Shown here in pieces: positions 35,135-47,463 of a stretch of 64,000 bases of DNA (position 1 is its first letter; every line of letters begins with the position of its first letter). Both the position numbers and the translations under genes were made by a program. The DNA is from Blakeslea trispora. Taxonomy: Eukaryota > Mucoromycota > Mucoromycetes > Mucorales > Choanephoraceae. Below the pieces are notes generated by a model. That model saw only the letters and a program-made list of their open reading frames with translations. It was not told the origin of the DNA and made no database searches. The stretch spans positions 1-64,000 of the forward strand of contig JAIWNE010000111.1 in the NCBI GenBank assembly GCA_025331445.1. Reading direction: 5' to 3'.

Positions 35135-38025
35135 TATAAGGGCTTAATTCGAACCATTGAATATCAAAAAAGAGGTTTGCCTCATTGCCATCTGTTGCTA
35201 TTTCTCGAAGGTGAAGATGCAACTTTTCGTGATCCTGAGAAGATTGACGATGTGATTTGCGCTGAGCTGCCTTCAGAGGAAGATCACGAGCTCTTGGAGT
35301 TAGTTTCCGAACAGATGATGCATGGTCCTTGGGGAAACATCAATCCCAAGTGTCCGTGTATGGCTCCTGATGCATACGGTGTCTTGAAGTGCACTAAAAA
35401 GTTCCCCAAGCCCTTCCAATCAACCACTGTCGTCATGCCTAATACATACCCTTTGTATCGCAGACGAATGGATGGGAGGTCTCATTGTGTACAAATTAGA
35501 GACAAAGATACCAACGAGATGAAGTCTGTGCATCTGACTAACCAGCATGTTGTATCTTACAATCCTTTTTTGACCAAGAAATATAAGGCGCACATCAATG
35601 TAGAGCTGTGTGGTAGTGTTGATGCAATCAAGTATATAAACAAGTATGTTTATAAAGGCCCTGACCGTACTACTGTACACTTGAAAAACAAAAATGACGA
35701 GATTGAAAGATATCTCACAAGCAGATACATTGGCCCTACTGAAGCTGTATGGCGTCTCTTCGAATACTCGATGCATGAAGAAGATCCTTCAGTCACTTCA
35801 CTTGCCATTCATCTTGAAAATGAACAGCCTGTATACTTCGATCCTGAGTCCAGTGCTGAAGAAATTCAAGGAGTGCTCGACAATACGTGTTCGACTTTGA
35901 TGGGTTTCTTCAAGTACAACTTGACAAATGAAGATGGTCGCCGATATCTTTATCAAGAATTTCCTTCGTACTTTACATGGAAAGCGCAAGAAAGAAAATG
36001 GCAGATCCGTAAAAAGGGATTCTCTGTTGGTAGAATATACTACTGTACACCTACTGCAGGCGAAAGATTTTTCTTGCGTCTATTGCTCACCGTTGTTCGA
36101 GGTCCCACTTCTTTTCAAGATTTGAGAACCGTCAACGGTGTAATTTATTCTACGTTCCGTGAGGCATGTCAAGTACTGCACTTGATTGAAGATGACCAAG
36201 AATGGTTTAAATGCTTTTCAGAAGCTATTGAATTTGTTTCTGGTTCAAGTTTGCGTTCCCTTTTTGTGTCTGCGCTTCTATTTCAGGAATTGAATTAACC
36301 AAGAGCCCTTTGGGATAGATTCTGCTTGAACATTTGTGATGATTTGGATGTTCGTATGGCACGACTTGGTCTTGATGTTCAGTTGAGTAATCTTGATGTA
36401 TCACATGCTTTTTATCAAGACTTGCCAAAATTAGATTACGGCCCATATCTGCTTGAGCAGGCTCTCCCAGATGCTGGTAAGACTCTTTCTTGCTTTGGTA
36501 TGCCTCTACCGATGTTTAATTGGAGACATCTGCTTGAACGAATGGTGAGATTGGCAGTAATCCAATTCTTCAAGCTGAAATTGGTTATGACAGAGATATT
36601 GAAGAGCAGAACTACCAACAGAAGATAGCCATGATGAATGTTGGACAAAGAGCTGCATTTGATGAGATAATTGATAACGTATCGACCAATTCTTCCACTG
36701 CGCACTTCTTTCTTCAAGGTCCAGCTGGCACGGGTAAGACTTTCGTCTACAATACCCTATGCCATTATTTCAGACGTCAAGGAAAAGTTGTTGTCTGCGT
36801 TGCCTCATCTGGTATTGCCTCTCTTTTGCTTCCTGGTGGTCGAACATCACATTCTCGATTTAAGATCCCCTTGAATATCTTTCCCAATCCTGTCTGTGCA
36901 ATCAGAAAAAATAGTGACCTTGCTGGTATGTTAAGACAATGTAGCTTGATAATCTGGGACGAAGTCCCTATGCAGCATAGATACTGTTTTGAAGCAGTCA
37001 GTAGAACCCTACAAGACATTTGCTCGAACTCTGATTCGCTGTTTGGTGGTATTCCTGTTGTTTTGGGGGGCGATTTTGCTCAAATTGGACCTGTTGTAAA
37101 GCATGGTCAACGTCACCATATCGTTAAGGCTTCATTAGCAAAGTCTTTAGAAATTTGGCCTAACCTCAAGAAACTCAAGCATACAGAAAACATGCGCCTA
37201 TCAGGTAGCAGCCCTATTGATCAAGCATTTTCTTAATGGATTGGTAATTTGTCTTACAACTCTTTACTAAATGGAAGAATATCCTTACTACAATATATTC
37301 CGCAGTGTCACTCCCTTCCTGAGTTTGTTGATTCCATCTATCCTAAGGAGGCTATGGATCAAACCTTAGATCCTACTTTCTTTCAAGAAAGAGCTATTAT
37401 TGCACCTAGAAATGATATGGTAGATGAGATCAATACATATATATTAGATCAAATGCCTGGTGACAAGGTTCTGTTGTTTGCTGTTGATCGTATCTCACAA
37501 GAAGACTCCACTGGAGCAGAAGACCGTCAAATGCCAGCTGAGTATCTTCAGAGTTTAAATCCTTCTGGGCTTCCTCCTTCTGTGCTCGAATTGAAAATTG
37601 GAATGCCTGTCATGATACTAAGAAATATCAGTGCTGAAAAAGGCCTATGCAATGGTACTCGAGTAAGTGTTTTGAGCATTGGTGAGTATCTTCTGAAAGT
37701 AAAACTACCAGGTGTTGATGGCCGTGTTGAAGTGATTTCACGCTTTACTCTTTCTACCCTTGAAAATGAATATCCATTCATTTTAACAAGAAAGCAGTTC
37801 CCTGTAAGACCCTCCTTCGCAATGACTATCAACAAGTCACAAGGGCAATCCCTCAAAATTGTTGGAATAGATCTTCGCTCACCTGTTTTCACGCATGGTC
37901 AGCTATATGTTGCTTTATCGAGAGTAACATCTGTATCCGGCCTTTCTGTTTTGCTTGACAAAAGAAACGGTGCAAAATCAACACATACTGAAAACATAGT
38001 TTATCCTGAAATCTTACTTCGCTAA
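35135..38025 (+). pseudogene. Helitron 2 RepHel, 3' half (HUH nuclease and PIF1 helicase)
   Basis: Continues the Rep domain with the HUH motif GLPHCHLLLFLE (about 35171-35206) and the catalytic tyrosine segment IKYINKYVYKG (about 35628-35660). The helicase follows: Walker [10 protein letters not shown] (about 36720), Walker [11 protein letters not shown] (about 37065), SFAMTINKSQGQ (about 37815) and LYVALSRVTS. Stops TAA at 36296 (Helitron 1 has CAA) and TAA at 37234 (Helitron 1 has CAG), plus frame changes between about 36550 and 36630, inactivate it. The helicase core residues are intact, unlike Helitron 1. The protein would nick and unwind DNA for rolling-circle transposition. Confidence 0.9.
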
Positions 38026-38205
38026 AGCGCATTCAACCTTATTTTAATATCATTTGACTATACAATTAGAAATTTCTCATAAAAACATAATTTATTCTCA
38101 ATGGTCTTAAAATTTCATAAATGAGGGAGGGGATTGGGGTTTGTCAGGATCATAGCTGTGAGGCGACGACGACCGTAAAGCGAGCGTAGCGAGTAGGGCG
38201 GCTAG

Positions 38206-41200
38206 TCTCATTATAAATAGAAATAGGAATACAGGAGTCGATTCCAAGGATATTCTTATACAAGAACTCAAAGAAATGATCAAAGAATTGAAAGGCAAAA
38301 AGACAAGCCCCACAGAAATTAAGGAAACAAGACCGGATCAATCAGACAAGATCAGGGAGCGCCGTCGAAGAATACATCCGCCAACTTTCTCAGTTGGACA
38401 GATACAAGAAGCAAATGACTGGTTAGCAGAATATAAAGCGATTTCCCATCATCTCAGGTTTACGGAAGAAGAAATGGTGGAAGACTTAGAAGTACGACTC
38501 AAAGGCACTGCTCTCCAGTGGTATACCTCTCTCCTCCCTGGGGATAAGGAAAACTGGAAATCTCTAGAACAAGCATTCAAGGAATATTTCATGGGTGGTG
38601 AAATCACTACGAAACTGGCACTCCTGGAACTGAAAGACCTTAAGCAAGGCAATATGAAGATGAATCAATTTGGACAGAAGCTCCGCGAATTGGCTGGTAG
38701 AGCCGGAATACACTCAAACAGACAATTGATAGGTCATCTGAAATCGGCAGTGAACCCTGAAATGACTAAAGCAATCATTTACCGTGGCGCGTCAACTTAC
38801 GCTGAAGCCGTTAATATTTGTATAGAAGTAGAAACTGAACTAACCAAATTTAGTCAGACTAAAACTTCATACTCACCCACTTATCCTCCATTACAAACTA
38901 ACCAACCAGAAACACAAGCACAGAATGCGCAACACTTCAAGCGTCAAGTCAAACAAGGAGATGTCCAATGCTTTAGGTGTAAACGCATGGGTCACATGAA
39001 AAGAAACTGTCGAGCAAACTTGGACCGATCAAGACAAGGCTAGCATCAATGGAGACAAGAGCAACGACAGCCAAGACAAAATCATCAAACTACACAGGAC
39101 AGCCAGGAACAAGATGTGAACATCTTATCTCAATTTTTACACAAGACAAACCAGGCCAACACCCTAGACAGCAATGACAAAACTAGATTTCATTTGGATA
39201 TCGACATCAACAACACCAAGGTCAAAGCACTAGTTGACACCGGCTCGACCATCAGCTCCATCGCAAAACATGTTGTCAACAGAGCCAACCTACCCAGCGA
39301 AGAATGTCCGCCACAGATCGTCCAATATGGAAACCAATCTACTCAACAAGCCCGACATTGCGCCATTCTCGACTTTACCTTTAACGACAACGTCAAGTCT
39401 AAAACTAAACCATATATAGTAGATAGTCAAAACGAAGACTTGATCCTAGGGATGGACTGGTTAATCCAAGAAAACCTGGTTCTTCATCCTGCAACTCATG
39501 GAGTTGCCCGCATCAATCAACAAGCAAGCAACCCAGCTGAAGATCTGTTGGACAAGACTTACCCAACGCTGACAGAAGAAACCGAACAACAAAGTATCAC
39601 TAATGCTCTTTACGAATTTCAAATAGATACCGGAACAGCAATGCCCGTAGTCGCTAAGGATTACAGAAGACCGGACTCAGAACATAAAGCTATTGAAAAA
39701 GAGGTTCAAGAAATGCTAAAGAAAGGTGTCATTGTAGAGAGCAAATCAGAGTGGTGTGCAAACGTGGTACTTATAAAAAAACCAGATGGTAGTCTTCGCT
39801 TTTGCGCTGATTATCGAGGCCTAAATGCGGTAACAAACAGGGATCAATATCCGATTCCACAAATCTCAACACTATTGGATCGTCTGACGGGAAGCTAGGT
39901 ATATACTACGTTGGATCTCAAGTCCGGATATTGGCAGCTACCCTTGGCCCAACAAGATAGAAAGAAAACCGCCTTTTCTGCAGGAGGATCCTTGTATCAA
40001 TTTACGTGTTTACCTTTTGGTGTGGTAGATGGTCCTAGCGCTTTAATGCGATTTATGCACATGGTTATCCGAGGACTTTCTAGAGTCATGGTTTATTTAG
40101 ACGATATCATTATCTACAGCCGATCAATTGAAGAATATCTTCAGGATGTGCAACAAGTATTCCAGAGACTAGCAACTTACAATTTAAAGATTTCTAGGGA
40201 AAAAATCAAAATTCTGTCAAACCAAGGTCGCTTTCTAAGGATATATGATTAGTGCTCAAGGCATCTAAAGTAACCCTGAAAAGATCAAGGTTATCGAGAC
40301 ATGGGAAGTTTCACAAAATCAAAAAGCTCTGATGCGTTTTCTCGGTTTTTGCGTCTTTTACCACAAGTTCTTGAAAGATTTATTCTCGACAGCAAAACCT
40401 CTGTATACTCTCTTGAAGAAGGACTCTGTATATGAATGGACTGCCGAAGCTAATATAGCTTTCGTCAAATTGAAGCAGCAAATAATGAACTTACCGACAT
40501 TGGCCTATCCAGATGCAACATTACCATATGACCTTCATTGCGACGCAAGTAACGTGGGATTAGGAGCCGTCTTGGTCCAACAAGGTCGAACTGTTGCTTA
40601 CGCTAGTAGAACACTGACTCCAGCGGAAATGAACTACAACACAACAGAAAAGGAAGGACTCGCTGTGTATTGGAGCCTCAACTACTTTTACCCATTTGTA
40701 TTCGGTTGTGAACATTTGACAATCTACTCCGATCATGCTGCATTACGAACGATCATGGCTACCAAGTTGCCAAAGGGAAGATTAGCCAAGTGGATACTCG
40801 AAATCCAACAATACCGCTTCACTATCGTTCACCGCAAAGGAACCTTGAATGCAGATGCGGATGCATTAAGTCGTCAAAACCAAAATAGTCAGGATCTACT
40901 CAAACTCACATATGATGAATTTAAGAAAATGCAATTGATTGACCCGGAAATCAAATTGGTGCTGCAAAAAGGGGTTCGCCTTCCATTCCGATGGACTAAT
41001 GAAGTCCTCACCCGCCAAGTCGATAACAATCAATTACTGCCAGTGGTACCTCGACAATTGATACCGTCGGTGTTGAAACGTGCTCACGATGACAAGATGG
41101 CTGGTCACTTTGGTGTAGAAAAAACCCTGGCGAAGGCTCTGCAAATTGGATGGTGGTTCAGAATGAAAGAGGATGTTACCATATGGGTCAAGTATTGCGA

Positions 41201-42161
41201 AAAGTGCCAAAGAAGAAAGATCCGAACCGACTCAACTGCTGCCCCGCTCAAGCCGATTCTTCCTTCATATCTGGGTGAAATCTGGGCCTCTGATGTCGCA
41301 ACACTTACAACAAGTAAGAGGGGGAACCGTTATCTCATTGTGTTCATGGAATACCTCAGCAAATGGGTGGTTACAGCTGCAGTACCTAGCTTTGATTCAG
41401 ACCAGGTCATCAAAATCTTACTATTTAATATTGTCTTAAAGATAGACATTCCGTCAAGACTCATTACAGACAATGGTACTAACTACATATCGGAAGCAAT
41501 GAATCAGGTCTGCAAGCAACTGGACATACGCCGGTCACTTACCTCAGTAGAACATTCTCAAACGGACGGACTTGTTGAACGAATGAACCGTACTCTGAAG
41601 ACCAGCTTAGCAATCTGCGCTGACCAAGATCCGTTGAATTGGGACCAACACTTGCCATTCGTCACCTTTGCATACAACACTTCGGTACAAACAAGCACTG
41701 GTTTTTCACCTTTTGAAGTCTTGTATGGGCGCAAGGCCAGGATACCTATCCTTCCGGAAGTGACCTCCCCAGGCCAATATGAAACCGAACCATGGGCCGC
41801 TTATCTCAAAAACCATCTGCCGCTCATACATGGAAAAGTGATTATAAACATCGAGAAAGCACAGGTTAAGCAGAAACGCGCTTACATTAAAGGAAAACGA
41901 ACAAAACACGACCACAAGACTGGTGACTTGATTGCAAGACGAAACTTGGTAAAAACTGGTTTTCCAAAGGAACCCTGGACTGGACCTTGGCGCATCTTAA
42001 GACAAAATAATGAAGATGGTTCTAGCTTCAAGATAGTTAAACTTGACAATAAACACCACCACACTACAACAGCAAACATAAAACACATGAGACCTTGGCA
42101 TGAAGAAAATCAACGCACCCACTTGATCTCATCCAAAAGGGGGGATGATGTAACGATCTAA
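38206..42161 (+). pseudogene. gag-pol: Gag-Pol of the non-chromodomain Ty3
   Basis: Gag (VEDLEVRLKGTALQWYTSLL) ends with a canonical CCHC knuckle CFRCKRMGHMKRNC at about 38970. The protease has LVDTGSTISSI (39229), RT has LRFCADYRGLN and YLDDIIIYS (about 40098), RNase H has LHCDASNVGLG, and integrase has HHCC (HFGVEKT...CEKCQRRK), WASDVATL (D), ITDNGTNY (D) and TDGLVERMNR (E). There is no chromodomain; the end at 42161 overlaps the LTR. In-frame stops: TAG at 39041 and TAG at 39896. A one-base frameshift near 40240 and a TAA near 40270 separate RT from RNase H. This is a different Ty3 clade from the three chromodomain elements. Confidence 0.9.
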
Positions 42162-42266
42162 CAGTCACGTTGCACCAGCCCCATATACAGCTACGAGTCT
42201 CTTGTTAATGAGCTCCTACGTTAAATAGTAAAGGACTATCTCTATGCCAAGAAACTAACAGCTTAT
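42149..42266 (+). repeat. 3' LTR fragment, truncated
   Basis: Starts TGTAACGATCTAACAGTCAC right after the polypurine tract and follows the 10903-10659 LTR until AACAGCTTA, then similarity stops. Confidence 0.8.
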
Positions 42267-43079
42267 CACTACAGCGCAAGAAAATTTAATTTGTGGTAGT
42301 TTGGCCTGTGATATTTAGGTATGAAAAAATAGGTAAAGGTTTTTGAGGAAAAGTATAGTAAGTAGTTTGAGACTGTTTTACGTATGCCTCTATTGTAATC
42401 AAAATAAATGAGAGTATTTATGCCAATTGCTATCTACTATTGCTGTTACGTCTTTGACTTCCTTTAATCTTTGTTATATTCCAAGAATATAACAGGCACA
42501 GAAAATATAAAGAGTTTGAAGACGAATAAAGTCGATTAGAACCAGAACGGCCAAAAAAAGATCGATATGAATCTGATCCGCGTTTATTTCAAATATGTGC
42601 CTAGTATTTATACTTTTTACGATGACTGAGTAACGATCCTTAATTTTACTGAGTGACATGGATGATAGCTTATTTTTGGTGTAATGGATAAAGAGTGAGT
42701 ACCTCTTGTGTATAAACCATAATTCACTATTTGTGCTTCAATCCAAGTGTACTTGATACAAATGAACTGTGATCCGATCTTCTATTTTAGACTGAGTTTA
42801 GATGTCAATTCTAAATCTGAATATTCAAGTGAACAATGTCATAGACTAGTTTGTGTCACCTTTAATGACATATTGACATTTCACTTTCTTTAGCAAGACT
42901 TTTTGCTTCTCATCTTCTTTAGTCCAGATTCATGGCACTTGCTTATGAAATCATTCTAGACTGACATAATGTTGGTAGGATTACTTAATCCAATTATGAT
43001 GTAGATCTTTATATACAAATATAGACTTCAATTCTTAAGGAATTCATGTTCAGACAAGCCAAACACGACATGGTTGGTT
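42267..43079. other. non-coding with a perfect 10-bp hairpin
   Basis: No ORF is supported. A perfect inverted repeat, TGTTATATTC / GAATATAACA with a 3-nt loop, lies at 42472-42494. An LTR-like interval beginning TGTGATATTT at 42307 and ending CACGACA at 43070 has weak flanks (TGGCC, TGGTT) and is not called. Confidence 0.35.
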
Positions 43080-43398
43080 TATCAGGTGTCAAAAGTGATT
43101 AAATCAGATAAAGAATTGCTGTTTATTTCAAGAAGTATAGTGTCTATTTATATTATACTAGTCTGAGTCATAGATCATTTATTCCGTTTTGTTTCTAAGT
43201 CAAAGTCCATTGGAAAATAAGAGTGAGTTAATTGTATCATTTACAAGAGTTTATACCGACACCAGGTCTTGTATACGCTACTTGTTTCACTGACAAGTGC
43301 ATTTGTTTACATTATTTCTCCACGTAGATTATTTCTTTATTTATTTGCTTTTACCAAGTAATTTGGCTGTTTGTTATGCTATGTTGTACACTTGATAC
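43080..43398. repeat. 319-bp dispersed repeat, copy 2
   Basis: Same orientation and length as 11731-12049 with four substitutions noted. Here it lies directly after the C-terminal zinc-finger segment of the LINE ORF2. Confidence 0.65.
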
Positions 43399-43646
43399 AA
43401 CAATGGTGTCTAGACTCCGAAGCAGCGTGGCAGAAGAGGCAGGTAGCAAGGGTATCCGGGCGGAAGAGAGCGATCGTATCTTGACAATGAAATTTATCAC
43501 GGAGAATTCGGAACCCAAAAGTACGACAAGAGGGATCTAGATGCAAGGATCAAAATTGAGTCAGTTGGGCAGATGACAAATGGAGAGGTTTTGCTGGAAG
43601 AAGCTGACGACGGAGCATTCTAGCAAACAATTGGGATGCTCGTTCC
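43399..43646 (-). pseudogene. LINE ORF2 C-terminus with CxxC-HH zinc-finger motif
   Basis: Continues the ORF2 frame after the solo LTR (YWMERASQLFARMLRRQL spans the junction). It carries one TGA at a probable Trp codon and reaches TCLFCHAASESRHH, the CxxC...HH motif typical of LINE ORF2 C-termini. Cut by the 319-bp repeat. Confidence 0.75.
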
Positions 43647-44285
43647 TGTGATGATCTGACCTTTATAAACTATACATCTTTATCTTTACATATAAAATAC
43701 ATACACATCTATACCGGTTCAATCACTAATAAGGAAACATGATCCTGACATGTTTCCAAGAACAGAAATCATAATCTGAAATTGAATAAGTAAAATTTTT
43801 CATAATTACAAACTCAATACAACTACTCCTGTCAACATGAATTACTCTAACATAATATACATATCACATACACTTTATAATGCACGACAACATATAAAAT
43901 ATATCACAACAATATACAGTAATGATATACAAATTATTTATAAATATCCAAGATACAAATCATACACTTCAACTCCGTAATTTACAGTATGACAGAAATT
44001 GACAATCAGCTAGTGAACCCTGAATGTTTCCAATTGAAGAATTTGACATAACAACAATAACTGTCATTTTACTTATACAGCAAGTGAATCTTAAAGAAGC
44101 AATTACAAGATCTCTCTCAGATTGAAATCAAGGATAAACCATTATTCAATCCACTCATATAAATACTCTTGTAAAAATCAGAATAGATAGAACTTCCTCT
44201 CACTTTTTATTCGTAAATAAATCGTATAACCCGTTTCAAAGTATTTCCTCTTTGATTCCATCCTTCTATCAATCAATATTTCACA
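43647..44285 (+). repeat. solo LTR (639 bp) in LINE ORF2
   Basis: Starts TGTGATGATC and ends ATATTTCACA; flanked by GTTCC at 43642-43646 and 44286-44290. AT-rich; TATAAATAC near 44159 and TTTTTATTCG near 44204 resemble the Ty3 element 1 LTR layout. Strand is inferred from that layout. Confidence 0.9.
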
Positions 44286-45371
44286 GTTCCATCCAATAAA
44301 GTGAAGAACGTAAAGATTCTACAAAAGGCAGCGTGCTAAAAACAGCCTCCGAGTCCTGGAAATTCATCACAGCTTCCTGTAGACTAGAATGCAAAAGGAG
44401 AGAACCAGTTTGCAGGCCATGGTTGAGACGGGCGAGAAGGCGAGGAAAAGGAGGACAATCAGTGGCCCCAAGGAGACGGAAACTTTGGCCATTTCGGTCA
44501 ATACAGAAGGAGTCAGCAGTCAGGAGCAGCCTAGGACGTTTAGTTAACAGCCAATGATCGTCAGACAGTGACTGGAAACAGGAGGTAATTGGTAGGTGGA
44601 GAAATGTGAAAAGGTTGCAAGGAACCTAAAGTACGTCCGCCTTGTAAAACCGATCAAAGGTGCTGAAGAATTGATACATAAAATGTCCATAGTCCAAAGA
44701 GCAAGGAGCTCTTATGGCAGGGTAGAAACAGGACAAGGTTGAAGATGTACCCTTAGTGAAGAACCGACTGACATGATCAAGGATATATGGACGTACGAGA
44801 GATACTAATGAAAGACGGAAAGCCTCCCGTATCCACCGAACAAAAAGTCGATGGTGCTGAACTACAGGATCTAAAAGTCCAAGAACGACCTCGTGAATTC
44901 GTAGACAGAGAACATCATATCGGAAGCCGGGCTGAATACCCTTAGTCACAAATGCTCGTACTAAGCTGCGTACCTGTTTAAAGAAGGAGAGAGGTAAGGA
45001 GATCATTCGAAGGCAGTACCACAACTGGCTCAGGACAATGACATTAACAACGATAACCCTGCCCCAAATAGAGAGCTGTCGAGGACCATAGGCAGCGCAA
45101 ATGTTTCGGATAGTGGTCAAAAGTTGTTCCTCAACCAATCGCCGTTGTTGAATAGAACTGATCAAGGGAAGTCCCAGATAGCGAAGCGGTTGATTGGAAG
45201 TGCGATCATGCAACCTCGTAATTCCATGTGACCGCAGAAAGAAGCGCCATTCGGAAGACGGACGGCCGCTAAGAGTGAGAGCCTTTGTCTTTTCCATATT
45301 TATCTTTGCATTAGACACCTGACGATAGCTGTCTAAGTGAAACTGAAGGTGAGCGAAATCGGCGGTTAAAA
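44286..45371 (-). pseudogene. LINE ORF2, region after the RT catalytic core
   Basis: The minus frame reads TADFAHLQFHLDSYRQVSNA then KINMEKTKALTLSG, followed by RYLGLPLIS, the block that follows the YxDD motif in LINE reverse transcriptases. It continues through WGRVIVVNVIVLSQLWYCLR (connection domain) to a TAG near 44624-44626 and remains readable to 44286. The YxDD core and N-terminal fingers are absent. Confidence 0.8.
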
Positions 45372-45390
45372 GGGGGCCTGTGCACACTGG
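45372..45390 (+). repeat. Merlin terminal inverted repeat, left
   Basis: 19 bp, exact reverse complement of 48321-48339. Confidence 0.95.
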
Positions 45391-45536
45391 GCCCAAATTT
45401 GTAATATGTTGTAGCCGGAGCTTCAAAACCTATATTCTGAAAGTTTCCGAATATGGTAATCAATATTGACGGAGTTCTGACCATTTAAAAATTTAAAGGG
45501 GGGCATTTAATAACATTTATTACAGTTAAAATTTTG

Positions 45537-45610
45537 CTTGTCTTAGTGTAGTGGTATACTCCACAATTTGAAAACGTTAGGTTGCCAGTTCAACACACGG
45601 TGGTTACAAG
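45537..45610 (+). other. tRNA-like segment in the Merlin 3' subterminal region
   Basis: 74 nt with an A-box-like TAGTGTAGTGG, a B-box-like AGTTCAACAC, and ends CTTGT/ACAAG that can pair as a partial acceptor stem. The T-arm stem is poor, so this is at best a tRNA pseudogene or a tRNA-derived (SINE-like) remnant. Confidence 0.4.
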
Positions 45611-45679
45611 TTAAGTATTTACTGATTTTTAGGCAAAAGTAACAATTTATTTTGAAATAAAAGAAAAAAAGGAATTTTA

Positions 45680-47463
45680 TTACAACAAATTTTGTTCTGC
45701 TATTCTGCTGCTTCTTCTAAGCGCCACAAAAGGTACAACTAGTTCGTCTAACTCTTGAACCTCTTCTGTCTCAAGATCCAAGGGAAGTTCCTCCTCGAAC
45801 GAGTCGTCTTCTTCTGAATCGGAGTCTTCGTCCAAGTTGTCCACCTCGTTGAGAATGGGAGGCTGCAAATCTGACCTATAGAACTGGACTTCTCTCAATG
45901 ACTTTAGAAGGCCAGCATAAATATTTGAAGCATATTTGCGCCTCCACATAAACTCTGCCAAGATCCAAGGGGTGTTCTTTCTGGTTCTTTCTCGTGGAAA
46001 GACCCTTATCTTGATGGCGTTCCAAGTTCCTATGGTAATAAGTTAGTAAGATGGTCCTAAGTTAAATTAAAATTCATACCTTCAATAGTGTTTGTATGTA
46101 CACCATCCTCAGAGATGAAGCCTTCGCTGTGATTTACTGAGCGGTGAACCATATGACGCCAATCATTGATGAAATTGTAACCGCGCCAAATGTCAGTATG
46201 GATTGTTGATCCTTGGTTTACATTTGTTTCTATGACTGCTCTAAGAGTGGTAGCATCTCGACGCGGAACAGTCATTAGAAATACTCTTCTCTCTTGTGTT
46301 CTCTCAACACCTCCAACAACCCAAACGCCTTCGACACGATGGCCCCGATGATACTTTCGCTTGCCAAACTTTGATTCATCTATCTCTACAATAATAGAGT
46401 TGCCATCTCTATCATAACCGCCTAAAAGAATAAAAAGTATCAAAAAAGAGTTGCTACAAAGTAATAAAATACTTACCAATCTTATCGGGATGGTTGAAAC
46501 GCCATCTTTCGGTCAAAGGAACTGTTGATAAATCTACTTGATCGATATCAAGCTGAGGCTCTACTTGATTTACTAACAAAAAGTCTTGCTGCATGACTTG
46601 TAGCATGTACCTAATGGTAAGACGAATAGTCTCGGGATCAAATCCGGTCAACAAAGAGATGGCTTGTCGGGGAACGTTATACACAAGCCAGAGCAAGATG
46701 ATTCGCCATTGATGTTGCACTGGAATATTTTTACCATAGAATACCGTTTGGTGAAGGGCTGAGCGTGAAGACTTGTTACACTTGCAACTGTTTTTATGGC
46801 AACGCCAAACCCAACCGTAACGCTGGTTCCAGACAAACTTCATGCGTTGGGGCTCGCTTACTAATACATCATCAACAACATCCCCGCTATCATCTTTCCT
46901 ACGGCCGCCGTGACAATAAACTAGATCACTAAAGTTGTAAATAATGCGGTGATGAACAAAAAATCTACTCAAAAGTTAGAACTATGTAGTTGTAATGTTA
47001 AATAAACTTACTCAACCATATCAGTTTCGGTTTGCAAGTCACGCACAAGATCCTCATAGGGCAATGGTTTGATAATAGGGTGTCTTGCAAATGCAATCAC
47101 TTCAGGAAGCTCCTCAACAGGCAAGGGAACAGGAATTTCTCGTCCAGATAGGGTGACGTTGGGCTCTTCTTCTAACTGATCTTCGCTTAAGGCGTCATCG
47201 AGCTCAACCTCAGACATCTGGGAACCCATTTCATGTTGGAAAACAGAACCAGGAGGCGACAAAAAAGAGGAAGGAAGACCACCACGAGTTACTCTAAAAG
47301 GTCGACCAAGAGAACGAGCATAAGTTCCAACAAAACCTACGTATTCCGATCCCTCTTCAGTCAAAGCGGCTGATGAAGATGACATAAAAACATCCTCGCA
47401 AGACGAACTTGAGATAAGATCAATAACCTCGGGACCAGAGACAGAGTTGCGAAAGTAATTCAT
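45680..47463 (-). CDS. Merlin transposase (543 aa, four exons)
   Basis: Exons 47463-47012, 46964-46477, 46421-46080 and 46029-45680 are joined by three introns of 47, 55 and 50 nt (GTAAGT...TAG, GTAAGT...TAG, GTATGA...TAG). Phases agree and give one uninterrupted frame of 543 codons plus stop. Order: acidic Ser/Glu-rich N-terminus; Cys-rich region in exon 2 (CHKNSCKCNK); DDE domain VEIDESKFGKRKYHRGH (first D), STIHTDIWRGY (second D) and HTNTIEGTWN (E), with HxSVNHSEGF as in ISXO2/IS1595; acidic, then basic C-terminus. All catalytic residues are present. It would act in the nucleus on the 19-bp termini. The start is the first ATG upstream of the open exon. Among the genes here it is the most likely to be functional. 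Confidence 0.9.

Larger units (their letters stand above)
20654..38205 (+). mobile_element. Helitron 2, split by nested LTR retrotransposons
   Basis: The 5' end is set at about 20652-20654, where similarity to the Helitron 1 start begins (ATTATAATATACT). The 3' end is at 38205: a GC-rich hairpin region followed by CGGCTAG and a host T. Without the 22666-35134 insertion it is about 5.1 kb, like Helitron 1 (5.2 kb). It carries one G-rich subterminal module at 20776-20830. The 3' end lies inside the gag region of a Ty3 element. Confidence 0.85.
38206..42266 (+). mobile_element. Ty3 retrotransposon without chromodomain, 5'-truncated
   Basis: Begins abruptly at the Helitron 2 terminus inside gag and runs through pol to a polypurine tract (AAAAGGGGGGATGA, 42135-42148) and the start of a 3' LTR at 42149. 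The LTR matches the first ~118 bp of 10659-10903 (reverse orientation), then diverges at 42267. The 5' LTR and gag start are absent from the left side of the Helitron array, so the Helitron did not simply insert into a complete copy; a deletion or rearrangement must have followed. Confidence 0.85.

Noticed and set aside
42307..43070. Possible solo LTR starting TGTGATATTT and ending CACGACA
   Set aside because: Flanks TGGCC and TGGTT match at only three of five bases, and the interior does not resemble the 26776 insert.
44333..44557. 74-codon + strand ORF
   Set aside because: Antisense to the readable LINE ORF2 C-terminal region; no motif.
45537..45610. Functional tRNA gene
   Set aside because: The T-arm and part of the acceptor stem do not pair; kept only as a tRNA-like segment.
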